DNA of 64,000 bases from Sporomusa malonica. GTDB lineage: Bacteria > Bacillota > Negativicutes > Sporomusales > Sporomusaceae. The position numbers and the translations under genes are program-made. Position 1 is the first letter of the stretch. Each line of letters begins with the position of its first letter. The stretch lies in contig NZ_FWXI01000003.1 of NCBI RefSeq assembly GCF_900176355.1, positions 248,001 to 312,000 on the forward strand, in the 5' to 3' direction. A model generated the notes under the pieces. That model was not told the origin of the DNA. It did no database searches and saw only the letters and a program-made list of their open reading frames with translations. Shown here piece after piece: positions 9,211 through 17,604 of the stretch.

Positions 9211-9909
9211 GGACTCATTATTGGCAATCATATATCCTACGCCAGGGTATGTTACAATAAAACCGCCATCGAGGTCTGCATTCTTGATCTTGTGGCGTAT
9301 TCGGGCTATAGCTACCCGTAAATATTCTACTTCATCGCGATACTCGCTGCCCCACACATCGCTAAGGAGTTGTTCATGAGTCAACACCTTGCCTGCATTA
9401 GCCATTAATAATGAAAATAAGTTATACTCTGTTTCCGTAAGCCTCAGTTCCCTATTTCCTATCCAGGCTCGCCGTTGAGCCAAATTAATAGTAACCTCGC
9501 CGTTCTTTATTTCGCTTGTCATATAGTTACTGACAACCCTATTGTCAGAGCGCCGCAGAACAGCCTTAACTCTAGCAAAAAGTTCATCGAGCGAGAATGG
9601 TTTTGTAAGATAATCATCAGCGCCCATGTTAAGCCCCTGTACTTTATCATTTGCATTACCGCGCGCAGTCAGGATAATCACCGGCACATTGGAAAAGGTT
9701 CGCAGCCGTTTTAAGAGTGCAAGGCCATCCAACCCAGGCATCATGAGATCTAATAAAATGAGCTCCGGGGCTAGTATGTCAAATTTGTCCAATGCGTCTG
9801 AGCCATTTTGAAATATGTGTGGTTCATAGCCTAATGACTTGAGGTTAGCTGATATGAACCGCAAGATTTTTGGCTCATCATCAATGATGAATATTCTACT
9901 TTTTTTCAT
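9193..9909 (-). CDS. OmpR/KdpE-family response regulator
   Basis: 238 residues from the ATG at 9907-9909 (MKKSRIFIIDDEPK); the longer frame upstream lies inside the kinase gene and is rejected. Receiver domain at about residues 4-115 with acidic pair DDE, phospho-acceptor Asp in ELILLDLMMPGLDG, LTARG and KPFSLDEL. A C-terminal winged-helix domain follows (RLTETEYNLFSLLMANAGKVLTHEQLL...VGYMIAN). It overlaps the end of the histidine kinase gene by 14 bases, so the two are co-translated. The target genes are not visible from the sequence. Confidence 0.95.
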   Translation of the reverse strand: MKKSRIFIIDDEPKILRFISANLKSLGYEPHIFQNGSDALDKFDILAPELILLDLMMPGLDGLALLKRLRTFSNVPVIILTARGNANDKVQGLNMGADDYLTKPFSLDELFARVKAVLRRSDNRVVSNYMTSEIKNGEVTINLAQRRAWIGNRELRLTETEYNLFSLLMANAGKVLTHEQLLSDVWGSEYRDEVEYLRVAIARIRHKIKNADLDGGFIVTYPGVGYMIANNESEKHHL

Positions 9910-11782
9910 ATTTACCACCATTACCTCTGTATTTAGGTATTGAAACGGTAAAGATACTACCGGTTCCTTCACAGCTTTCGACGCTAATGCTGCCGCTATG
10001 AGCATCAATAATCCCCTTGCAGATAGCTAAACCTAAGCCAGTACCGCCGCTGGGCCGTTCACGACCGGTGTCAACACAATAAAAACGATCAAACACTTTA
10101 CCCAAGTGCGTTTCGTTGATACCAATTCCATTGTCTGCTACACTGATATGGATATATTTGTCATCACTGGTGGCCGAAATTTTAATATGGGGGCTACGCT
10201 CATTATAACGGATGGCATTAGTAAGGAGATTCGATAGAACCTGGCCCAAGCGAACCCTGTCGCCATAGATAAACGGCAAGCTTTCGGCTACTGTTGATTC
10301 AATCTTCGCGCCACTGGCGAAGTGTTTGGGCAACTTCCTGATTGCATTGTCAACAACAGTGCTTGGCCGTACCGGTTCCCGGTCCAAACTAATAGCTTTG
10401 GCGTCAATTCTGGAGATATCCAGCCAATCGTTAACAAGTTCCTGAATACGATCAATATCCTCATGGATTCCTGTTAACATTTCCCGTTTAAACTCCTCAT
10501 CCCACTCAGCATCGACACGCAGTATTGTTTCAACACTGCCTTTTATACTTGTTATCGGTGTTTTAAATTCATGGGAAACCATGGAAATTAAATCACTCTT
10601 AAGCTTATCAACTTCGTACTCCTTGGTAATGTCCCGCCAAACAAGACCTTTGCCAATGGTATGGTGCTCATCACCGGTAACAGGAAAAGCTGAAAGCATG
10701 ATGTGCTGTTGAGTATCGCCATAGTTAATTTTAAACCTGTAGATACCATATTCCTGCCTCGCCTGTTTAATAATTTGCCGGTCAGAATCAGATAGCCGGC
10801 CTGATATAACATCAAATATATGTTCTTCTGACAAACCACGCATTTTATCACGGGGAGTATCAAGCAGCTTGGCCATACGGCCATTCGCGTACACTACCTC
10901 CCGTTTTTTATCAATCAAAGTGATTGCATCATACATGCTCTCAAGGACGGCTTTTAGAACAGCATGATTTTGCTGAAGTGTTTGTGACAACATTTCCTGT
11001 TGAATAATAATCCCGGCAGAATGGGACAGCGTTTGCAAGAACTGACGGTCAGCTTCGCTTAGCGGGGAATTAGACACGACCAAGTGTCCGAAAGTAGTAT
11101 TACCTGCACGAATGGCCTGAACATAGTATCTGTATGCATTCTTATGCTTGGCTCTATCACGATCATCGCTGCCACTCACAGCCTCCTCATAAGCTGCCTC
11201 CTCATAAGATCCCAGCAAAGAAAACACCGGTTTAGTTAGATACAATTTCACAGCAACACCTGATACCTCAAAAAACTGCCTAAGACACTCTCTAATAATA
11301 TTCGCACCCCCGGGGTAAGGGGTAGTTGGGGTGATTAACTGATTCAAGATAGCAAGCTCTTGGTTCGTTCGTGATAAGCTCTCGGTTCGTTCTTCCACCC
11401 GTTGTTCCAACTCAGCATTTAGCTTGAGCAGCGCTTGTTGACTATCCTTGATTTTCTTTGCCATGATAAAAAAATGCTCGGCCATAAAATGAAACTCTCG
11501 AGGAGCAAATCGCGGAAAACTGACTGTTTTTACCTCATTACCTTTACTAATTACTTCCTGAATATATTCCAAAAGTATTTTTATTGTGATATTTATACGT
11601 TTTGCCGGAAAATAGCCTAATAAAAGGGTAAATACCAACGTAATAACAACACTCAAAGTGACAGACTGCAGAGAGAATTCAGGTGACTGCAGTATTAGCA
11701 ACGTACTAAGAAAAACTACTGGGATTATAGGTATAACTGCGAAAGCAATCCATAGATGCGCTTTTATCGATAAGTTTTTCAT
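9896..11782 (-). CDS. Membrane sensor histidine kinase (GAF-PAS-HisKA-HATPase)
   Basis: 628 residues. Two N-terminal transmembrane helices (about 10-31 and 37-58) are separated by a very short loop, so the sensor has almost no external domain. A coiled coil (about 110-145), a GAF-like domain (about 150-260) and a PAS domain (about 270-390, starting LESMYDAITLIDKK) follow. HisKA has the phospho-acceptor in SHEFKTPITSIKG, and HATPase_c carries NAIRYN, DNGIG and GGTGLGL. Sensing is therefore probably internal or within the membrane. The gene starts four bases inside the end of a 23-codon ORF (11779-11850) and overlaps the response regulator at its 3' end. The signal is unknown. Confidence 0.93.
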   Translation of the reverse strand: MKNLSIKAHLWIAFAVIPIIPVVFLSTLLILQSPEFSLQSVTLSVVITLVFTLLLGYFPAKRINITIKILLEYIQEVISKGNEVKTVSFPRFAPREFHFMAEHFFIMAKKIKDSQQALLKLNAELEQRVEERTESLSRTNQELAILNQLITPTTPYPGGANIIRECLRQFFEVSGVAVKLYLTKPVFSLLGSYEEAAYEEAVSGSDDRDRAKHKNAYRYYVQAIRAGNTTFGHLVVSNSPLSEADRQFLQTLSHSAGIIIQQEMLSQTLQQNHAVLKAVLESMYDAITLIDKKREVVYANGRMAKLLDTPRDKMRGLSEEHIFDVISGRLSDSDRQIIKQARQEYGIYRFKINYGDTQQHIMLSAFPVTGDEHHTIGKGLVWRDITKEYEVDKLKSDLISMVSHEFKTPITSIKGSVETILRVDAEWDEEFKREMLTGIHEDIDRIQELVNDWLDISRIDAKAISLDREPVRPSTVVDNAIRKLPKHFASGAKIESTVAESLPFIYGDRVRLGQVLSNLLTNAIRYNERSPHIKISATSDDKYIHISVADNGIGINETHLGKVFDRFYCVDTGRERPSGGTGLGLAICKGIIDAHSGSISVESCEGTGSIFTVSIPKYRGNGGKYEKK

Positions 11783-11850
11783 GATAATAATGTCTCACTT
11801 ATCAACGTGGTGTTTAACAGAACAACAAACATTGTAACGAACTCCGGCAT
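11779..11850 (-). CDS. 23-residue leader peptide coupled to the histidine kinase
   Basis: MPEFVTMFVVLLNTTLISETL-LS, ATG at 11848-11850, with an excellent AAGGAGGG eight bases upstream. Its TGA overlaps the kinase ATG as ATGA. The kinase itself has only a weak ribosome site, so its translation probably depends on ribosomes finishing this ORF. The middle is hydrophobic and could form a short membrane helix. Whether the peptide acts by itself or serves only for coupling cannot be told. Confidence 0.6.
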   Translation of the reverse strand: MPEFVTMFVVLLNTTLISETLLS

Positions 11851-11970
11851 CGCTTTCCCTCCTTGAAAAATAACATATCTAGTTCATTCTCGCCAAATTT
11901 ACGATATCCTGTAACTTTCCCAAAATAATAAAATCACAAATAACATGTGAATAATATTGTCATGTAAATG

Positions 11971-12008
11971 CAAACTCCTGCAAGCTGGTTTAACCCTGCA
12001 GGAGTTTG
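11971..12008 (-). terminator. Terminator after the DUF1638 gene
   Basis: CAAACTCCTGCA pairs perfectly with TGCAGGAGTTTG across 14 bases, just downstream of the stop at 12046 on the minus strand. Confidence 0.7.
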
Positions 12009-12045
12009 GTTATTTCATAGCCGTTTTTATCAGCACTAGGTCCAT

Positions 12046-12720
12046 TTAGTTTTTGCCAAACAGACGCTCCATGGCGATGGCTTCACCTGAATCTATTATG
12101 ATAAAATCATTGTCCCAGGGACCAGTCAGAAATTTTTTAAGATAATCTAAGGTTCCAGGAATGACTTCACATTTTAAATTCAAAAAATCGGCATGCACCT
12201 GTGCTTTTTGCATCAGTTCATCAAGGGGGAATTCTCCTGTATCTATTAACCCTACTCTTTTATAATGTTTAAAAGTAGTCCGCAATATCTTATCAGCCTT
12301 TTCCTTACCATACCGCTTGATTGTTCGCTCATATTCTTCAAATACAGTTCGCTCCATTTGTTCCCAGCTTGCCAGCCAACCACTGGAAAAAAAGTATGTG
12401 GGCATTGTTCTTTGAACTTCTGTCCGTTTTTGCTGCGAACCAAGCAGCATAGTTATACAGTCATCTGCGCGAGGAACAACCAGTCTAAACCCTTCTGGCT
12501 TAAGTCCTAAAATGGCGTTGCCGCAATATCCCATTACCAACAGAACCTGTTCAACATTGCTTGTCCGATTCAGAGCCTCCTGGAGAACAAACCTTAGCTT
12601 ATCTGGTTCATTATGTAGAGCCGATTCAAGATACATCACTGGAAAATGACACTCAGTCTGTTTAATAACCTTATCAACCTCTGCTTGGATGGTACGACAA
12701 GTAATGATTAATGATTTCAT
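12046..12720 (-). CDS. DUF1638 protein, copy 1
   Basis: 224 residues from the ATG at 12718-12720 (MKSLIITCRTIQAEVDKVI), with GGAGGGCGAAAGGG upstream; a longer frame from 12759 is less likely. It matches the DUF1638 family: MGYCGNAILGLKPEG, the PRADDCITMLLGS block and YKRVGLIDTGEFPLD. A second copy is at 55051, next to the corrinoid protein. Family members often sit beside corrinoid methyltransferase genes and have no firmly assigned reaction. The conserved Cys residues (TCRT, GYCGN, DDC) suggest metal or cofactor binding; that is inference. Its promoter carries the shared GntR-type operator (12889-12910), so it belongs to the same presumed regulon as the corrinoid operon. Confidence 0.88.
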   Translation of the reverse strand: MKSLIITCRTIQAEVDKVIKQTECHFPVMYLESALHNEPDKLRFVLQEALNRTSNVEQVLLVMGYCGNAILGLKPEGFRLVVPRADDCITMLLGSQQKRTEVQRTMPTYFFSSGWLASWEQMERTVFEEYERTIKRYGKEKADKILRTTFKHYKRVGLIDTGEFPLDELMQKAQVHADFLNLKCEVIPGTLDYLKKFLTGPWDNDFIIIDSGEAIAMERLFGKN

Positions 12721-12888
12721 AGCCCTTTCGCCCTCCACTATATAGCGATTATTCAGCACTTATCTCTCAAAGACTTAGATATATCCTCTAGCCATAAAAA
12801 GCTAGAAATCAAAAATGCAACAAAAAAAAGCAAGGAAGCGTATTTCTCATTGTTCGGAGTGACATGTGGTGTCTCCTGACAATAGGTA

Positions 12889-12937
12889 TTGTATATACAT
12901 CTAGATATATTATCATTCATCAATGTATATGTGTCAA
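12889..12937 (-). promoter_or_regulatory. Sigma-70 promoter with GntR-type operator (DUF1638 copy 1)
   Basis: On the minus strand TTGACA (12932-12937), a 17-base spacer, GATAAT (12909-12914), then the operator at 12889-12910 containing the core TATACATCTAGAT (plus-strand orientation). The operator overlaps the -10/start region, a position suited to repression. One of six sites in this window with the same layout. Confidence 0.75.
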
Positions 12938-12970
12938 TATTTTTATACTATTCCTTCAATTTAATTATTT

Positions 12971-13010
12971 CATCTTCTCGCCTTGTGCTTAGAAGATGCC
13001 TATTTTTTTT
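12971..13010 (+). terminator. Plus-strand terminator without an upstream gene
   Basis: CATCTTCT pairs with AGAAGATG around 12 bases, then CC-TATTTTTTTT with eight T. No coding gene precedes it on the plus strand within this 470-base divergent region, so it may end a short untranslated transcript. The rest of 12760-13229 holds the two operator-bearing promoters and an imperfect direct repeat TATTTCTCATTGT at 12841 and 13021. Confidence 0.5.
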
Positions 13011-13046
13011 ATATCCAAGTTATTTCTCATTGTGCATTTTTTTCTA

Positions 13047-13104
13047 TTGACATTCTTCTAAGCATTTATATAGAATATGACTATGTATATAGATGTATAT
13101 ACAT
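13047..13104 (+). promoter_or_regulatory. Sigma-70 promoter with GntR-type operator (atpC-like gene)
   Basis: TTGACA (13047-13052), an 18-base spacer, TAGAAT (13071-13076), then the operator at 13082-13104 whose complement contains TATACATCTATAT. It is the only one of the six sites on the plus strand, keeping the same orientation relative to transcription. The ATG lies about 125 bases downstream. Confidence 0.72.
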
Positions 13105-13229
13105 GTTGATATTGCGGTTGTTATTATTTTGGTATTCATCGTCGCAAATCAGTTCATAAAGATCTTCAGTCATCCTGAACGAACTAGCTGATAAAGACCG
13201 ATAAACTATAGCTGAAAGAGGGATAATCT

Positions 13230-13631
13230 ATGGCTAAAAAGATTCGACTGAATATTTTTACTCCTGATAGAATGGTATATTCCGAAAACGTCAATATGGT
13301 GATCGCCAGAGCAACCAATGGTGACCTTGGTATCTGTCCTGGTCATGCTCCGTCAATTACCAGTCTCGAAATTTGGTCACTTAGGATTATCAAGGACGAA
13401 GGTGAACAGCAGCTATTATTATGTGGTGGCTTTATGGAAGTACGTCCAAAAAAGATCACTGTATTAGCCAGCTGTGCGGAAACACCTGAGGAAATTGATA
13501 TCAGGCGCGCCAACGCTGCCAAAGAACGAACGGCCTTGAGGTTAAAAGGTGATATTGATGCTCGCAGAGCTGAATTTACACGAAAACGCGCCGCCCTACG
13601 TCTCAAAGTTTCTCAATCTAATAAACCGTAA
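13230..13631 (+). CDS. Orphan F1-ATPase epsilon subunit
   Basis: 133 residues matching the epsilon (AtpC) subunit of F-type ATP synthase in full: N-terminal beta-sandwich (MAKKIRLNIFTPDRMVYSENVNMV..GDLGICPGHAP...) and a C-terminal helical hairpin (ETPEEIDIRRANAAKERTALRLKG...). No other atp gene is nearby, so this is either a second copy or a displaced one. The GHAP region is kept; the usual LAI after it reads SITSLEI. Its promoter carries the operator shared with the corrinoid, DUF1638, DUF2284 and transporter genes, suggesting expression only under that condition, perhaps to alter ATP synthase inhibition. That role is inference. It ends in its own terminator. Confidence 0.87.
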   Translation: MAKKIRLNIFTPDRMVYSENVNMVIARATNGDLGICPGHAPSITSLEIWSLRIIKDEGEQQLLLCGGFMEVRPKKITVLASCAETPEEIDIRRANAAKERTALRLKGDIDARRAEFTRKRAALRLKVSQSNKP

Positions 13632-13666
13632 AATATCCGGTGACTACACGTCTCCGGATATTTTAC
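13628..13666 (+). terminator. Terminator after the atpC-like gene
   Basis: GTAAAATATCCGG pairs perfectly with CCGGATATTTTAC around a 13-base loop; the stop codon is inside the 5' arm. Confidence 0.8.
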
Positions 13667-13723
13667 ACTAATTACAAACCCGGCCGGGGCCCGCGTCTAG
13701 TTTTAGATTTATGGGTCAAAATG

Positions 13724-13765
13724 AAACGTTGGATTCTCACTGATGAATGCGAGGATCCAACGTTT
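13724..13765 (-). terminator. Terminator after the porin gene at 13810
   Basis: AAACGTTGGATTCTC pairs with GAGGATCCAACGTTT (one mismatch), 45 bases downstream of the porin stop. Outer AAATG/CATTT sequences can extend it. A G+C-rich stretch without a gene (13681-13695) lies beside it. Confidence 0.7.
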
Positions 13766-13809
13766 TGCGTTTCATTTAACTATTATGCCAAGAACTCTAA
13801 TTCTAGAAT

Positions 13810-14856
13810 TTAAAAGTGTATTATCAAATCAGCAGTGACATAGCTGCGGTCATCCGGGACACCATTCATATCTTTAACCCGCTTAACTGGGGCATAGTTG
13901 ACCTTAAACACAGTCTTGTCGAATACAGTTTGTTCGTAGGAAAACACTAACCCCTTTGTATTATCAATGTTTGATCCATTAGTTGGGTAATTCCAACCGT
14001 TAGGAGTAGTCTCAAGCAGAGTGTCACTGCATGGATCAAAGTAAGGGTCAGCCTTTATATATGTTAACGACACCCCGCTAGAGCCAAGTTTTGCCGGATC
14101 AGCTCCTTGATATTTGACCCGCGCAAAGTAAGCCTTGGCTGCCGATCCACCATTATTATCTTTTGCTAAGGTGGAATCATTACGCCCGTACTCGCCACTA
14201 ACTACCCAATCCTCATTTATATTTTGCTTGTACCCCATAGTTGCAGTTTTATAAACATCTTTATCCCCATTTTGCCACAGGGTTGCTATGATTTTCTTAT
14301 CCTTATCTATATCATATGCGGCATCCACCCCGTAAAAGTTATGATTACCACTACTAATTGGATTAGCTAAATCGGGGTCATATGTCGTAATAAACGTATT
14401 ACCACCAACTAAGATAGTTGTTAGTTTATCGGTCTTTAATTCAACGCTTGCACCATCGAAGTATGGCGTAGTACCAGTTAATCCTAGACCTTGTTGAAAT
14501 GCTAACCGACCAACATGATATTCGGCATTACCCTTTTTGGCTACTATCATAGCCAGCTTAACAGATGGACTATCCAGCCTATCAGCAATGCTAGAAGAAC
14601 TACGCGACCCAGCAAATAGCGCTCCAATAAAAGATACATCTTTGGAAACCGGAGCAATTAAATTTATATCTGCCCGGTGATAAAATCCACTTTTCTTAGT
14701 GAGATCAGGAGAAAAATTATACATGCCCCGATCATTGGCATTACTGTATCTGGCATCAAACGTACCGTTTATGATTATGTCTGAAGCCAAACAGGCAGAA
14801 CCGGCTGCTGCCCCGACCATAAGTGTTGCTAACAAAGCTGCTACCTTTTTTTTCAT
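13810..14856 (-). CDS. Outer-membrane beta-barrel porin without SLH domain
   Basis: 348 residues. Signal peptide MKKKVAALLATLMVGAAAGSACLA then directly a beta-rich region (SDIIINGTFDARYSNAND...) ending in IIHF, an outer-membrane type C-terminus. Unlike the proteins at 1381 and 40312 it has no S-layer homology domain, but the barrel segments resemble theirs (YHVGRLAFQQGLGLTGTTPYFDG compared with SAGRFIPTVGKGLLFNAPYVDG). It may be a truncated relative that relies on other proteins for anchoring. It is a single-gene unit with its own terminator, and three phased palindromes lie about 320 bases upstream. The solute is unknown. Confidence 0.82.
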   Translation of the reverse strand: MKKKVAALLATLMVGAAAGSACLASDIIINGTFDARYSNANDRGMYNFSPDLTKKSGFYHRADINLIAPVSKDVSFIGALFAGSRSSSSIADRLDSPSVKLAMIVAKKGNAEYHVGRLAFQQGLGLTGTTPYFDGASVELKTDKLTTILVGGNTFITTYDPDLANPISSGNHNFYGVDAAYDIDKDKKIIATLWQNGDKDVYKTATMGYKQNINEDWVVSGEYGRNDSTLAKDNNGGSAAKAYFARVKYQGADPAKLGSSGVSLTYIKADPYFDPCSDTLLETTPNGWNYPTNGSNIDNTKGLVFSYEQTVFDKTVFKVNYAPVKRVKDMNGVPDDRSYVTADLIIHF

Positions 14857-15178
14857 AAATAGTTACCCACCCTTTTTCATTTACTTCTGGTGTCATTTCC
14901 TTAAAAGTCAAATCTCTGGTAAACCATAAAGCTCCTTCCCTTATCCTCTCCTTTTACTTAATGGCAGTGTATAGGTCGTCTTACATCAACCTAATGCATT
15001 AATCATGCCAACTGCAGAGATTTTTGAAAATTTCCCTAAAAAAAGCCATAGAATAGGCGAACTCTTCGTGTTCTGATAAATACGGACCGCCTGCGCGAGG
15101 TTCCTTTGAAGATTCAGAACCCCGCAGTGATGAACATTTGCATCGCTTTTTCGAGAACTTTCTGTATTTTTCCTCAAT
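14857..15178. other. Porin upstream region
   Basis: No credible gene. It must hold the porin promoter, but I see no clear -35/-10 pair. A tiny minus-strand ORF of eight codons (MVYQRFDF, ATG at 14925-14927) has a strong AAGGAG site and could be a leader. The 63-codon frame at 14986-15177 has no ribosome site or protein-like composition. Confidence 0.35.
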
Positions 15179-15236
15179 TCATCAAATGATGATAAAATTC
15201 ATCATTTGATGATATACGTCATCATCGAATGATGAT
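15179..15236. repeat. Three helically phased palindromes (TCATCA-N-TGATGA)
   Basis: TCATCAAATGATGA (15179-15192), its reverse complement TCATCATTTGATGA (15199-15212) and TCATCATCGAATGATGA (15219-15235) have centres about 20 and 21.5 bases apart, two helical turns. This fits binding of a dimeric protein on one face of the DNA. They lie downstream of the LysR gene at 15361 and upstream of the porin at 13810. Confidence 0.6.
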
Positions 15237-15302
15237 ACACCACGCAATTTGCTGACTTTAGAAGAAATAATCTAGAGATTGAGCGCTTATGCTAGGCACA
15301 CC

Positions 15303-15340
15303 AAAAAAGCATACTCGCTAATTCCTTAACGAGCATGCTT
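15303..15340 (-). terminator. Terminator after LysR gene (15361)
   Basis: On the minus strand AAGCATGCTCG pairs with CGAGTATGCTT, followed by TTTT, about 20 bases after the stop codon. Confidence 0.85.
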
Positions 15341-15360
15341 AAGAGATCTTTAATAGTTAT

Positions 15361-16296
15361 TCACCTGGCGTGTAATCTAGAAAAAAGCTCAACACTGTCT
15401 GACCAATTCTCGGTTGCAGAAATTATTACACTATTAAATAGTGGTATAGCCGGGTTGGTATTGGCCTTATTCCATGCAGTTACCATCCCTACCTGAGCGT
15501 CATCTCCTTCTAGTTTGATAAAGCGGAGATTGGAGCTCGCATAATCTTTGGTCGTTACATAAGGAAGAATGGAAATTCCCTCGCCAGCCTCAACTAAAGT
15601 TAAAAGTGTTTCGGTAAGCCGGGGTGTATGAATAATCCTAGGCACAAATCCACGGTTTGCGCACAACTGAATAGTCCAATCATAGGGAAATGGGCCGACA
15701 TCTCGGTGCAGCACAACAAACGGTTCTCTGGCAACTGCGGATAAATCTAAAACTGAAGCTTGCGCTAAGGGATGATCCTGATGCATAACCCAGCACTCCA
15801 TATCGGCATAAATAGTCTGCCATGTTAAGCTGCTGCATTGTTCCAAAGATTGTGGCATGGTAAGGCCGACATCTAATTCTCCACGCTCTAAGCCCCGGCT
15901 GAGTTCCCGCCAGGGAATTTGGTGAACGTTTAAGCTGATATTTGGATAGTTTTTACGGAAAGTCTGCATAGCTTGGGGTAAGAAATGCTTGGTATGTGAC
16001 TCGAGAAAGCCGATTTTTAACGTACCGTTGAAACCAGAAGCTGTTTTGCGTGTAAGCGTGATTGCCTCTTCATAACTGGAAATAATAGCCTTAGCCTCCT
16101 TCAAGAAGGTTTCTCCGGCAGGTGTCAATTTTACCCCATGAGTATTTCGAGTAAACAATTTAACATCCAATTGCTTTTCAATCTCGACGATACGCAAACT
16201 TACCGTTGACTGCGTCAAGTAGAGAGACTTGGCTGCTTCGGTAAAATTTAATCGTTCTGCAACACAGACAAAAAGTTGTAATTGCCGTATATCCAT
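15361..16296 (-). CDS. LysR-family transcriptional regulator
   Basis: 311 residues with N-terminal helix-turn-helix (MDIRQLQLFVCVAERLNFTEAAKSLYLTQSTVSLRI) and C-terminal effector domain ending in NPAIPLFNSVI. It is closely similar to the LysR at 36963 (LESHTKHFLP, VEAGEGIAILPY-like segments), so the two probably arose by duplication. GGGAGG precedes the ATG. It is divergent from the UROD gene at 16498 and likely regulates it together with the NCS2 permease. The intergenic region has several TAAGCA/TGCTTA half-sites that fit a LysR operator. Confidence 0.93.
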   Translation of the reverse strand: MDIRQLQLFVCVAERLNFTEAAKSLYLTQSTVSLRIVEIEKQLDVKLFTRNTHGVKLTPAGETFLKEAKAIISSYEEAITLTRKTASGFNGTLKIGFLESHTKHFLPQAMQTFRKNYPNISLNVHQIPWRELSRGLERGELDVGLTMPQSLEQCSSLTWQTIYADMECWVMHQDHPLAQASVLDLSAVAREPFVVLHRDVGPFPYDWTIQLCANRGFVPRIIHTPRLTETLLTLVEAGEGISILPYVTTKDYASSNLRFIKLEGDDAQVGMVTAWNKANTNPAIPLFNSVIISATENWSDSVELFSRLHAR

Positions 16297-16497
16297 AATT
16301 ACACCCTCCCTATATCAGCCGTATCCAAAATTCTATTTTAATTATAAGTAAGCAATAACTGCTTGACAAGCATGCTTATTGTATTTTTAAATATGCTGAT
16401 TATCATATTCAATTTCCCAAAGCTTCTTTTCTAATCTATACTTAACCAAGAAACTTGTCACACAATTCTATTATTTCTAAATTGGAGGTACTTTAAA
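16297..16497. promoter_or_regulatory. Divergent LysR/UROD control region
   Basis: Around 16347-16382 the sequence GTAAGCAATAACTGCTTGAC is followed by CAAGCATGCTTATTG, giving overlapping AAGCA/TGCTT dyads suited to LysR binding. The UROD gene start has a GGAGG site. Exact -35/-10 elements are not assigned. Confidence 0.45.
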
Positions 16498-17604
16498 ATG
16501 AAATCAAATCAAGATCTTCTGCAAGAACGTAAAAAAAGAATTCGCCAAGCCGTTTCCCTCGAAAAGCCGGATAGAACACCGGTAGTAACCTTGGCTGATG
16601 CTTTTTGCGCCACTCACATGGGCGTTAAGCTATCTGATTTTTGCTCCAGCTTACACGCATCTAATAAAGTAATGGTCGAGTCCATTACGGAACTTGGTGA
16701 TATTGACGGTTTTGATTCAGCTTTTGTTGCCGCCCCCCTTTTCCCTTTAGGGTTCATGTCAAATATAAAAATGCCTGGGCGTGAACTGGGCGATAACATT
16801 TTGTGGCAGCTTGATGAAAAAGAGATTATGACAGTCGAAGATTATGACACAATTTTGTCCAAGGGCTGGGAACCCTTTATGCAGGACTATGTCCAAAACC
16901 GTTTAAATGTTCCCCTAGACTTTATTTTGTCAGAACTTGCCGATACTCCTCAAATGGTTAAAAATTTTGAAGATGCCGGATATGTGGTGTACTCGCCGCT
17001 GGTTATTAATCTTGTCAATGAGCTACTAAGCGGCGGTCGTTCCATGCCTAAATATATTCAAGACTTGTATAAGCGTCCAGACAAAGTTGAGGCCGTACTG
17101 GATACCATTCAGCAAGGCGTGCTAACAAATATGCGTAAACAAATCCGTGATACTAATTCAGAATATGTGTTTATCTCCCCCGCCCGGGGCGCCAGCCAAT
17201 TCTTTTCCCCTAAACTATGGGAGCGGTTTGTCTGGAAATACTTGAAGCAAGTTGCCGATGTTATTATTGAAGAAGGCGCCGTAATCAATTTCCATATTGA
17301 TTCTAACTGGACACGCGACTTAGAGTACTTTAAGGATTTCCCGAAGGGCAAGTGCGTATTCGAAACCGACGGTGCTACCGATATTTATAAAATTAAAGAG
17401 GTCCTCGGTGATACGATGTGTATCAAAGGCGATGTATCGGCTGCTATGTTCACATTAGGTACACCTGATGATGTATATAACTACTGCACCAAATTAATTA
17501 AAGATATGGGACCGGGTTTCATACTGGCCTCAGGCTGCGCCGTACCGGTCAATGCCAAAGTAGAAAACGTAAAAGCCATGATTGCCGCTGCTAGCGGAAA
17601 ATAG
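16498..17604 (+). CDS. UROD-family (MtaA-like) methyltransferase
   Basis: 368 residues, closely similar to the protein at 241 over its full length (LLQERKKRIRQAVSLEKPDRTPVV; GGRSMPKYIQDLYKRPDKVEAVLD). His266-Ile-Asp268 (HIDSNW) and Cys347 (ASGCAVPVNAK) form the presumed metal site. TTGGAGG lies before the ATG. It is preceded by a divergent LysR gene and followed after about 195 bases by an NCS2-family permease. A methyltransferase acting on a substrate brought in by that permease is a reasonable guess; the substrate is not evident. A fragment of a similar C-terminus remains at 19323, after the permease. Confidence 0.87.
   Translation: MKSNQDLLQERKKRIRQAVSLEKPDRTPVVTLADAFCATHMGVKLSDFCSSLHASNKVMVESITELGDIDGFDSAFVAAPLFPLGFMSNIKMPGRELGDNILWQLDEKEIMTVEDYDTILSKGWEPFMQDYVQNRLNVPLDFILSELADTPQMVKNFEDAGYVVYSPLVINLVNELLSGGRSMPKYIQDLYKRPDKVEAVLDTIQQGVLTNMRKQIRDTNSEYVFISPARGASQFFSPKLWERFVWKYLKQVADVIIEEGAVINFHIDSNWTRDLEYFKDFPKGKCVFETDGATDIYKIKEVLGDTMCIKGDVSAAMFTLGTPDDVYNYCTKLIKDMGPGFILASGCAVPVNAKVENVKAMIAAASGK

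Noticed and set aside
9910..10008. Longer response-regulator start inside the kinase gene
   Set aside because: The receiver domain begins at MKKSRIFIIDDE; the upstream codons are the antisense-free shadow of the kinase 3' end, and the ATG at 9909 has a GGTGG site.
14986..15177. 63-codon frame on the minus strand as a gene
   Set aside because: No ribosome site, no recognisable family and atypical composition.
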